Assembly (NCBI GenBank): GCA_023251135.1
Contig: JAHEZJ010000019.1
Coordinates: 51,306-115,305 of the forward strand
Direction: 5' to 3'
Length of the DNA: 64,000 nt
From: Flavobacterium sp.
Lineage (GTDB): Bacteria > Bacteroidota > Bacteroidia > Flavobacteriales > Flavobacteriaceae
Under the pieces are notes generated by a model. The model was not told the origin of the DNA, searched no databases, and saw only the letters and a program-made list of their open reading frames with translations. Of this stretch, positions 15,633 through 22,417 are shown in pieces (the stretch's first letter is position 1; every line of letters starts with the position of its first letter). The translations under genes were made by a program, and so were the position numbers.

Positions 15633-16973
15633 CTATTTCATAATTGCCTTATAAATGTCGTTCCCATTAGCAAATAAAAGCAGTGCTATAAGTAAAACGA
15701 AACCAACCATTTGGGCGTTTTCAAGGAATTTATCACTTGGTTTTCTACCACTAATTATTTCGTATAATAAAAACATGACATGACCACCATCAAGAGCCGG
15801 AATTGGCAATAAATTCATTACTCCAAGCATAATTGACAATAAAGCGGTGATTGACCAAAAGGTTTCCCAGCTCCAGCTGCTTGGAAAAATGTTGAAAATC
15901 GCTGCAAAACCACCAACTTGTTTGTAAGCTTTCGTTTCAGGATTAAAAATCATCTTAAGCTGTTTTCCGTAACCCACCAACTGATCTTTACCTTTTGTAA
16001 GTCCAACAGGTATTGACTCAAAGAAAGAATAGTTTTTAGTGCTTACCTTATAGTAACCTAATTTTTCTAAAGATTCGATATTTAAACCTCCAACGCCAAC
16101 ACCCAGTTTTCCTGCTGCCGAAACTTTAACCGTAATCGGTACTTTCTTTAAATCACGTAAAACAACGGCAGGAATTGTTTTGCCTTTGTTGCTTTCTAAA
16201 ATAGATTTTACCTGGTCATAGTATCTTGCATCCTGACCGTTTAGGCTAACAATTAAATCTTTTGCCTTTAAAGCAGTATTCCCGGATTCTTCCGTAACGT
16301 TTGCCACTGCAAAAGGGATTCTCATATTGACAAGAGGTGCCTTTTCCTGTTTTGACAATTGATCTACAAAATCAGTTGGCATTTTTATCGTTTGCTGTTG
16401 TCCGTTTCTTTCGATTAAGATTTCTTTCGCCATGATAATTTTCATGTTGATATCGTTGTCGAAGTTCTCGAGTTTTTGTCCGTCAACAGTCAGTAGTTTG
16501 TCCCCTGTTTTAAAACCCGCTTTTAACATTACCGGATTTTCAATTAAAACACCATCTTTCAGGTCGGCATTAGCGACATAGGTATCCCCATAAACAAATG
16601 CCATTCCGATATAAATAATAAAGGCCAGGATAAAGTTTACTGTAACCCCACCCAACATGATGATTAAACGTTGCCATGCCGGTTTAGAACGAAACTCCCA
16701 AGGTTGTGGAGGTAGGGCCATTTGGTCCTTGTCCATACTTTCGTCAATCATTCCGGAGATTTTTACATAACCACCTAATGGCAGCCATCCAATCCCGTAT
16801 TCAGTTTCTCCAATTTTCTTTTTTAAGAGAGAATATTTAATATCAAAAAATAAGTAAAATTTTTCGACTCTTGTTTTAAACAATTTTGCAGGAATAAAAT
16901 GCCCTAATTCGTGAAGAATAATAAGTAAAGATAAACTCAATAGAAATTGAGAGAGTTTGATAACTATATCCAT
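15633..16973 (-). CDS. rseP: RIP metalloprotease RseP (site-2 protease)
   Basis: Zinc protease that cuts transmembrane helices, classically of anti-sigma factors. The 446-residue protein has the zinc motif HELGH at residues 21-25 in the first membrane helix, two PDZ-like periplasmic regions (about 130-310), and the second active-site motif NLLPIPALDGGH in a late helix, followed by two more hydrophobic segments. The membrane ECF anti-sigma candidate at 6.8 kb could be a substrate in principle, but nothing in the sequence links them. Upstream on the minus strand a TACTTTTG element (17002-17009) fits the -7 consensus. Confidence 0.95.
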   Translation of the reverse strand: MDIVIKLSQFLLSLSLLIILHELGHFIPAKLFKTRVEKFYLFFDIKYSLLKKKIGETEYGIGWLPLGGYVKISGMIDESMDKDQMALPPQPWEFRSKPAWQRLIIMLGGVTVNFILAFIIYIGMAFVYGDTYVANADLKDGVLIENPVMLKAGFKTGDKLLTVDGQKLENFDNDINMKIIMAKEILIERNGQQQTIKMPTDFVDQLSKQEKAPLVNMRIPFAVANVTEESGNTALKAKDLIVSLNGQDARYYDQVKSILESNKGKTIPAVVLRDLKKVPITVKVSAAGKLGVGVGGLNIESLEKLGYYKVSTKNYSFFESIPVGLTKGKDQLVGYGKQLKMIFNPETKAYKQVGGFAAIFNIFPSSWSWETFWSITALLSIMLGVMNLLPIPALDGGHVMFLLYEIISGRKPSDKFLENAQMVGFVLLIALLLFANGNDIYKAIMK

Positions 16974-17001
16974 TTTGTATTTTTAGTTCGTATTTAACGC
17001 A

Positions 17002-17009
17002 CAAAAGTA
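17002..17009 (-). promoter_or_regulatory. -7 element of rseP promoter
   Basis: TACTTTTG on the minus strand fits TAnnTTTG and lies 28 bp upstream of the rseP start. Confidence 0.45.
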
Positions 17010-17050
17010 ACGTTTCTATTTTAATTTGATAGCGCAATATAATACATAAG

Positions 17051-17069
17051 GCTTTAAATGTTTGTTAAT
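17051..17069 (+). repeat. 19-bp direct repeat, left copy
   Basis: GCTTTAAATGTTTGTTAAT, identical to 18390-18408. The two copies bracket about 1.3 kb containing a small HTH gene, two small membrane ORFs and a duplicated hairpin. Confidence 0.8.
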
Positions 17070-17327
17070 ACTTCACTCTTATTTTTTTTAATACTTCACT
17101 AAAGTCTTTTTCGTAAAAAGGGAAGAAATTGCATTTCTTTTTCTCCTGCTTCATAAAAAAGGACACACACATGTAAAATAAGTCTTATTACGATAGTCTT
17201 ATGGCTTATTGAGACAAGTCGTTGCAAAAATCTTTTCTAATTTTCCTACTTTATTGAGAATAGAACTTTTTTAAGAAGGATTCAATTCTGGACGATTTAT
17301 GTTTCACCTATTTTATTAAGGCAGGAG

Positions 17328-17600
17328 ATGAGTTTTATAAAGAAAATAGAGCGAATGAAAAGGATTCATCAGTTAATCTGTGAAGAAAAAACAGGTTCGC
17401 CGGCTGCTTTTGCAAAAAAAATGTTTCTAAGCAGAAGTCAGCTCTATAATGAACTGGAAATAATTAAAGGGTTTGATGCGCCTCTGAAGTATTGTAAAAA
17501 GAGAGAAAGCTTTTATTATGAAACTTCTTTTGAATTAGTAGTGCATTATTCTCTAAGTACCATTAAAAATGAAGAAAGGAAAGAAATTTTTGGAGGATAA
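17328..17600 (+). CDS. Small HTH protein
   Basis: A 90-residue protein with an N-terminal helix (IERMKRIHQLICEEKTG) followed by a helix-turn-helix (PAAFAKKMFLSRSQLYNELE, residues 25-44) and a C-terminal tail ending IFGG. I recognise this layout from small DNA-binding-like proteins that recur in Bacteroidota next to short peptide genes; their function is not established as far as I know. A duplicated hairpin element starts 2 bp after its stop codon. It could regulate the two small membrane ORFs downstream, but only position supports that. Confidence 0.7.
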   Translation: MSFIKKIERMKRIHQLICEEKTGSPAAFAKKMFLSRSQLYNELEIIKGFDAPLKYCKKRESFYYETSFELVVHYSLSTIKNEERKEIFGG

Positions 17601-17602
17601 GA

Positions 17603-17653
17603 GTTCCGTCCAATGTTATTAGACGGAACTCTGTTAAGTTTGTTGTAGTAAAA
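17603..17653 (+). repeat. Hairpin-bearing ~51-bp element, copy A
   Basis: GTTCCGTC pairs perfectly with GACGGAAC around an 11-nt loop containing GTTATTA, followed by a tail AGTTTGTTGTAGTAAAA. A diverged relative lies at 18024-18074, with different stem bases but pairing kept. It is directly after the HTH gene stop. Confidence 0.65.
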
Positions 17654-17717
17654 TACTTATGAAAGAAAGCGGCTTTGTTTGCTTTTTTCTTTTGCGATTA
17701 AACTAGAATAAACCAAA

Positions 17718-17855
17718 ATGAGAAAGAAAATAGTAAAAGTCGAAAACTTGTTTTTAAGTACATTGATTATTTTTTATACCTGTTCGATATTCATGGTAGT
17801 CTTTTATTTTGTGAGGAAACTGATGGGGGATGCTTTACACTTTGTAGCACATTAA
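17718..17855 (+). CDS. Candidate small membrane peptide (45 aa)
   Basis: A short ORF reading MRKKIVKVENLFLSTLIIFY and then a hydrophobic helix (TCSIFMVVFYFV) ending RKLMGDALHFVAH. A basic N-terminus, one membrane helix of about 22 residues and basic residues after it suggest a single-pass peptide. It starts 65 bp downstream of hairpin element A. No known family is recognised and coding is not proven; the ORF could be chance in AT-rich DNA. Confidence 0.35.
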   Translation: MRKKIVKVENLFLSTLIIFYTCSIFMVVFYFVRKLMGDALHFVAH

Positions 17856-18023
17856 AAAAGTGGGGTTTAGTTTTCTATTTGGTATAGAGACACTCTAACA
17901 AAGAAGGTTCTTTTTACATTTTCATTTCTCCTCGTCTTTACATGAACTACTACGCCTGTATTTTGGGCTCTAATTTTTAGAAAGTATACAGTACTTAAAG
18001 ATTCCTATCATAGGGATCAGCAC

Positions 18024-18074
18024 TTTCGTTCAAGGTTATTGAACAGAATTCTGATGAGTTTGTCGCAGTAAAAA
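18024..18074 (+). repeat. Hairpin-bearing ~51-bp element, copy B
   Basis: GTTCAA pairs with TTGAAC around GGTTA, followed by AGTTTGTCGCAGTAAAA. It aligns to copy A (17603-17653) at roughly 70% of positions without gaps. It ends 14 bp before the 69-residue ORF. Confidence 0.6.
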
Positions 18075-18088
18075 AAGTTTCCGGAAAA

Positions 18089-18298
18089 ATGATTTTTCCA
18101 AAAATAATAATGAATGGTTTTAAAATTATGGAATCAGAAGGTTTTGATTATGGGAAGCTAGCAGCTAAAGAGGTAAGTAATGAAGTTATTTTAATTTCTG
18201 CGCTAGTAGTTATTATGATATTAGTGGCCACAATAGTAATTGTTTTAAATTATAGGAATAATAAAAAAAGCAAAGAATTTGGTGGGGAAAATGATTAG
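18089..18298 (+). CDS. Candidate small membrane protein (69 aa)
   Basis: A polar N-terminus (to about residue 30) is followed by one strongly hydrophobic helix (ILISALVVIMILVATIVIVL) and a charged tail RNNKKSKEFGGEND. This predicts a single-pass inner-membrane protein with the basic tail in the cytosol. The start is uncertain: an internal Met9 would also do. No family is recognised. It follows the second copy of the hairpin element, just as the 45-residue ORF follows the first, which is the main reason to take both seriously. Confidence 0.45.
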   Translation: MIFPKIIMNGFKIMESEGFDYGKLAAKEVSNEVILISALVVIMILVATIVIVLNYRNNKKSKEFGGEND

Positions 18299-18389
18299 AA
18301 AAATAATTTATAATGGCGAACCAGATCAGCGCAACAGTCTGCCTGGTCAAAAATAAAAAACAGTATAAGCTTTGCAGCAAACAACATTT

Positions 18390-18408
18390 GCTTTAAATGT
18401 TTGTTAAT
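18390..18408 (+). repeat. 19-bp direct repeat, right copy
   Basis: GCTTTAAATGTTTGTTAAT, identical to 17051-17069; it closes the peptide island about 107 bp before the old yellow enzyme gene. Confidence 0.8.
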
Positions 18409-18462
18409 TAATAAACATTTAGATTTCTACTTTTAAGCAGATGCTTTAACTTTACTTTTTGA

Positions 18463-18518
18463 TACACTAACCTACCTAAATAGGAGTGTAAAATCATTAA
18501 AAAAAAGTTACACCTATG
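18463..18518 (+). promoter_or_regulatory. Alternative stems over the start codon of the OYE gene
   Basis: The middle segment TAGGAGTGTA (18481-18490) can pair upstream with TACACT (18463-18468) plus CCTA, or downstream with TTACACCTA (18508-18516), whose last A is the first base of the ATG. The two pairings exclude each other. It could be a translational switch. The upstream TACACT-N16-AGTGTA could instead be a protein operator. Confidence 0.4.
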
Positions 18519-19586
18519 GCTTCATTATTGTTTTCACCGCTTACAATAAAAAAAATCACTTTAAAAAACAGAATCGTTATTTCACCCATGTGTCAATATT
18601 CGGCTATAGACGGATTTGCAAACGATTGGCATTTGGTTCACTTAGGCAGTCGTGCCAGTGGCGGAGTGGGTTTAATTATTCAGGAAGCCACCGCGGTTTC
18701 TCCTGAGGCGAGAATTTCTCCTTCAGATTTAGGTCTGTGGAAAGAGGAGCATATTGAGAAACTTCAAATCATCAATACATTTATTGTGTCGCAAAATGCG
18801 ATTCCCGGAATTCAATTGGCACATGCCGGACGTAAGGCAAGTGTTTCGATACCGTGGGAAGGCAATAAAAAACTGGACATCGCTCAGGGCGGATGGCATA
18901 CTGTTTCGGCAAGTGCGATTCCGTATCATGATGACGAGCCTTTTCTTCCCGAAGCTTTAGATAAGGATGGAATTCAAAAAGTAATTTCCGATTTTAAGTC
19001 CGCAACAAAAAGAGCCGTTAAAGCAGGTTTTCAGGTAATGGAAATTCATGCCGCGCATGGATATTTACTGCACCAGTTTTTATCACCTTTAACAAATGTG
19101 AGAACGGATGAATATGGAGGTACTTTTGAAAACAGAATCCGTTTTACTTTAGAAATTGTAGCCGCAGTACAATCAGAATGGCCATCAGATTTACCTTTGT
19201 TTGTTCGAATTTCAGCCACCGATTGGGCAGAAGGAGGATGGAATCCGGAAGAATCAGTGAAACTTTCCGTAATTTTAAAAGAAAAAGGAGTGGATTTAAT
19301 TGATACTTCTTCAGGAGGATTAGTTTCGCACCAGCAAATTCCTTTAAAACCAAACTATCAGGTTCCTTTTGCAGCCAAAATCAAAAAAGAAGCTGCTGTT
19401 TTAACAGGCGCTGTTGGTTTAATCACAGAAGCCGCACAAGCCGAAGAAATTTTAAGCAACGGTCAGGCTAATGTGATTTTGTTTGCGAGAGAGTCTCTTA
19501 GAAATCCGAATTTGCCTCTGGATTTTGCCAAAGAATTAAAGGAAGATATTCAATGGCCAAAACAATACGAAAGAGCGAAACTTTAA
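18516..19586 (+). CDS. namA: NADH:flavin oxidoreductase, old yellow enzyme (YqjM/NamA type)
   Basis: FMN-dependent ene-reductase that reduces activated C=C bonds using NAD(P)H; cytosolic. The 356-residue TIM-barrel protein has the YqjM-class start ISPMCQYSAIDGFANDWHL (with the Cys that tunes FMN), HAGRKA, the HAAHGYLLHQFLSPLTN segment and NVRTDEYGGTFENR. The physiological substrate of this class is unclear; electrophile or oxidative-stress defence is often proposed. A pair of mutually exclusive stems covers the start codon. The next gene, an oxidoreductase, follows after 69 bp on the same strand. Confidence 0.92.
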   Translation: MASLLFSPLTIKKITLKNRIVISPMCQYSAIDGFANDWHLVHLGSRASGGVGLIIQEATAVSPEARISPSDLGLWKEEHIEKLQIINTFIVSQNAIPGIQLAHAGRKASVSIPWEGNKKLDIAQGGWHTVSASAIPYHDDEPFLPEALDKDGIQKVISDFKSATKRAVKAGFQVMEIHAAHGYLLHQFLSPLTNVRTDEYGGTFENRIRFTLEIVAAVQSEWPSDLPLFVRISATDWAEGGWNPEESVKLSVILKEKGVDLIDTSSGGLVSHQQIPLKPNYQVPFAAKIKKEAAVLTGAVGLITEAAQAEEILSNGQANVILFARESLRNPNLPLDFAKELKEDIQWPKQYERAKL

Positions 19587-19655
19587 TATTTTTATTTGCC
19601 AATAATTCAATAATTTAATTTATGAATTCGTGGCAACCAAACAAAAACAAAACCA

Positions 19656-20696
19656 ATGCAAAAGATTAGAACAGCATTATTATCATACGGAATGTCGGGT
19701 AAGGTATTTCACGCCCCATTTTTAAACATACACGAAGGATTTGAACTATTAGGTTCCTGGGAAAGAAGTAAAAAACTCATTCAGGAAGATTATCCGGGGG
19801 TAAAAAGCTATCCCACAATTGAAGCGTTACTGGCAGATGATGTCGATTTGGTAATTGTAAACACACCGGTTGGAACGCATTATGAGTACGCAAAAAAGGT
19901 GCTTTTGAGCGGAAAACATGCTGTAGTAGAAAAAGCGTTTACCACCACAGTCGCTGAAGCGCAGGAATTAGCCGCAATTGCAAAAGAAAAAGGATTGAAA
20001 TTGGCCGTTTTTCAAAATAGAAGATGGGACAGTGATTTTAAAACCGTTCAAAAAGTAATCAGTGATGGAGTTTTAGGAGATTTGGTGGAAGCTGAATTTC
20101 ATTTTGACAGATACAATCCATTATTGAGTCCTAAAGCACATAAAGAAACGGTAAATGACGGAGCTGGAATTCTGAAGGATTTAGGACCGCATTTAATTGA
20201 TCAGGCCGTTTGTTTGTTTGGTTCTCCAAAATCGGTTTTCGGAGACATTCGTTTTACCAGAACCAATACCCTGGTTGACGACTGGATTGATTTGGTATTG
20301 ATCTATGACAATTTCAGAGTTCGTTTAAAAGCGAGTTTTTTTGTGAGAGAAGCCAATCCTGCTTATGTAGTGCAAGGTAAAAAAGGATCTTTTTTAAAGC
20401 CTCGTGGTGATGTTCAGGAAGATGATTTAAAATTGGGAAAAAAACCTAATCTGGAATCCTGGGGAACAGAATCAGAAACCTTACAAGGGCTTTTGCATAC
20501 TGAAATCGACGGAAAACAAATCAGGGAGAAAATCCCAACACTTCAAGGGAACTACTTCTCCTTTTTTGATGGTGTTTATAATGCTATCGTAAAGGATAAA
20601 GAAGAGCCGGTTAGTGCGCAGGACGGGGTAAAAGTAATGCAGATTATCGAAGCGACAATCGCAAGTCACGCGCAACAAAAAGTAATTAACTTATAA
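19656..20696 (+). CDS. Gfo/Idh/MocA family oxidoreductase
   Basis: A 346-residue NAD(P)-dependent dehydrogenase of the Gfo/Idh/MocA fold. The N-terminal Rossmann part reads ALLSYGMSGKVFHAPFL, where the usual GxGxxG is relaxed to SYGMSG, as in the YhhX/Gfo-like subgroup. The signature VEKAFTTTVAEAQEL supplies the catalytic-region Lys in place of the common EKP. DLGPHLIDQAVCLFG is the C-terminal domain motif. The substrate, probably a sugar or inositol-like polyol, cannot be told. It may be cotranscribed with the preceding old yellow enzyme gene. Confidence 0.9.
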   Translation: MQKIRTALLSYGMSGKVFHAPFLNIHEGFELLGSWERSKKLIQEDYPGVKSYPTIEALLADDVDLVIVNTPVGTHYEYAKKVLLSGKHAVVEKAFTTTVAEAQELAAIAKEKGLKLAVFQNRRWDSDFKTVQKVISDGVLGDLVEAEFHFDRYNPLLSPKAHKETVNDGAGILKDLGPHLIDQAVCLFGSPKSVFGDIRFTRTNTLVDDWIDLVLIYDNFRVRLKASFFVREANPAYVVQGKKGSFLKPRGDVQEDDLKLGKKPNLESWGTESETLQGLLHTEIDGKQIREKIPTLQGNYFSFFDGVYNAIVKDKEEPVSAQDGVKVMQIIEATIASHAQQKVINL

Positions 20697-20704
20697 AAAG
20701 TTAT

Positions 20705-20761
20705 CCGCAGATTTAAGGATTAAACAGAGTATAGCATTCTTTTAATCCTTGAAAACTGTGG
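20705..20761 (+). terminator. Long stem-loop after the oxidoreductase gene
   Basis: CCGCAGATTTAAGGATTAAA (from 20705) pairs with TTTTAATCCTTGAAAACTGTGG (ending 20761), with small internal mismatches, and is followed by an A-run. Its arms are of the CCGCAG...CTGTGG kind I recall from many Flavobacterium intergenic regions. Confidence 0.55.
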
Positions 20762-20946
20762 TAAAAAAAAAGCACTTGTTTAGTACAGCACATTAGGACC
20801 CTACAAAAAACCTTTGCCTCTTTGAACCTTTGTCCCTCAAAAAAAATTATAAACATACAACGTTGTAAATCGAGGAACTGGTAGGTTTTATAGGTGGTAA
20901 AGTAGCTTTTTAGTACTTTTATACTTTAAATCCAAAACGAAATATT

Positions 20947-22164
20947 TTGATCAACTTCAATCCACTAGCATTATTCCAAACCAAAGGGAAGATTAAGAAA
21001 GTTTACAGAGAAGCTAAAATCTCTTATTTAAACCGAATTCGTTTTGCTGTTGGGATGTTTTATTTCGGAATGGGTTTGAGTTTTGCGACCTGGGCGAGCA
21101 GGATTCCGGATATCAAAACGGCCTTACATTTAACCGAAGGAGATCTGGGGTCTATTCTTTTTGCTTTGCCAATGGGGCAATTGCTTATTATGCCATTTTC
21201 CGGTAAGATGGTTACAAAATTCGGGAGCCATCGCATTTTGATTTTTTCTTTAATCATGTATGTGTTATGTCTGGCCAATTTAGGTTTGGCAACCACAGCC
21301 CTACAATTGTCATTGGGATTATTCCTGTTCGGATTGTTTGGGAATCTGGCCAATATTGCCGTTAATACACAAGGTGTTTATACCGAGGAACTTTTTAGAA
21401 AAACAATAATGTCTTCTTTTCACGGGATGTGGAGTTTTGCCGGATTTACAGGAGCTTTAGTAGGCTTAGGAATGCTGGCTTTAAAACTGAGCCCGCTCCA
21501 TCATTTTATGATTGTGGCAGGAGTTGTATTGCTGATGATCTCTTTTAATTTTAAATTTTTAATCAAAGCCAAAGAAAAGATCAAAGTCAAAGGCGAGAAG
21601 AAAAAGCTATTTGTGAAACCGGACACTGCTTTAATCTGGCTTGGCGTGATTGGATTTTGCAGCATGGCCAGTGAAGGTGTTATGTTTGACTGGAGTGGTG
21701 TATATTTTAAAGATGTTGTAAAAGCACCAGGACCGTTGGTCATTTTGGGATACACTTCTTTTATGATTATGATGGCAAGCGGACGATTTTTAGGAGACGG
21801 TCTTATCAATAAATTTGGTCGTGAACGCGTGATGCAAATTAGCGGAGTTATGATTTCGGCCGGACTTTTTACAGCCGTTTTTCTTCCTTACCTTATACCT
21901 TGTACTATTGCTTTTATGGCTGTTGGTTTAGGAGTAGCCACTATCGTTCCTACCGTTTACAGTATGGCCGGGAAAAACCCGACAGTTCCGCCAGGAGAAG
22001 CGTTAACTATTGTTTCGAGTGTGAGTTTTCTGGGGTTCTTAATGGGACCACCGGTTATCGGACATATTGCTGAAACTTTCGGACTTCAGTTTTCATTTGC
22101 TTTTATTGGAATTTTTGGCGTTTTGATCGCCTTTATGGTTTCTAAAATTAGAGTAACTTCTTAA
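20947..22164 (+). CDS. MFS transporter
   Basis: A 405-residue major facilitator with about 12 hydrophobic segments and the loop 2-3 motif GKMVTKFGSHRI (the MFS signature A position). The early ATWASRIPDIKTALHLTEG resembles the YbjJ-like inner-membrane MFS branch. The start is uncertain: the first in-frame start is a TTG at 20947, while the first ATG (near 21055) would cut into the first membrane helix, so an upstream TTG start is more likely. The substrate is unknown. It stands alone, 250 bp from the oxidoreductase, with a hairpin in between. Confidence 0.85.
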   Translation: MINFNPLALFQTKGKIKKVYREAKISYLNRIRFAVGMFYFGMGLSFATWASRIPDIKTALHLTEGDLGSILFALPMGQLLIMPFSGKMVTKFGSHRILIFSLIMYVLCLANLGLATTALQLSLGLFLFGLFGNLANIAVNTQGVYTEELFRKTIMSSFHGMWSFAGFTGALVGLGMLALKLSPLHHFMIVAGVVLLMISFNFKFLIKAKEKIKVKGEKKKLFVKPDTALIWLGVIGFCSMASEGVMFDWSGVYFKDVVKAPGPLVILGYTSFMIMMASGRFLGDGLINKFGRERVMQISGVMISAGLFTAVFLPYLIPCTIAFMAVGLGVATIVPTVYSMAGKNPTVPPGEALTIVSSVSFLGFLMGPPVIGHIAETFGLQFSFAFIGIFGVLIAFMVSKIRVTS

Positions 22165-22261
22165 TTGAAACAGGCCTAAAATGGCTAAGGTTAAAAAACT
22201 GCCACAGCTGTACTATTTTCAAATAATTTTATTTAACAGGAAAATACATTCTTTTTTTGTT

Positions 22262-22269
22262 TATATTTG
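22262..22269 (+). promoter_or_regulatory. -7-like element before the TonB-dependent receptor
   Basis: TATATTTG fits TAnnTTTG. If used, the receptor mRNA has a leader of about 145 nt. No clear -33 element. Confidence 0.35.
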
Positions 22270-22417
22270 AACTTCGGATTAAAACAACTAGGTTTTAACT
22301 CGTTCTTTTTTATTTCTTCCAAAAACCAATTTTATCTTTTGATGTAGGAGATTGAATGTTTTGTAGCCAAAACCAATTCAATCCTAAAACTAAATTCTAA
22401 AATTAAATTGGGGGTTC

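Larger units (their letters stand above)
16974..17327. other. Intergenic region: left boundary of peptide island
   Basis: No gene. It holds the rseP -7 element (17002-17009, minus strand), the left copy of a 19-bp direct repeat (17051-17069), and a 13-bp word TTAATACTTCACT repeated at 17065-17077 and 17088-17100. The rest, up to the small HTH gene, shows nothing I can name. Confidence 0.6.
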
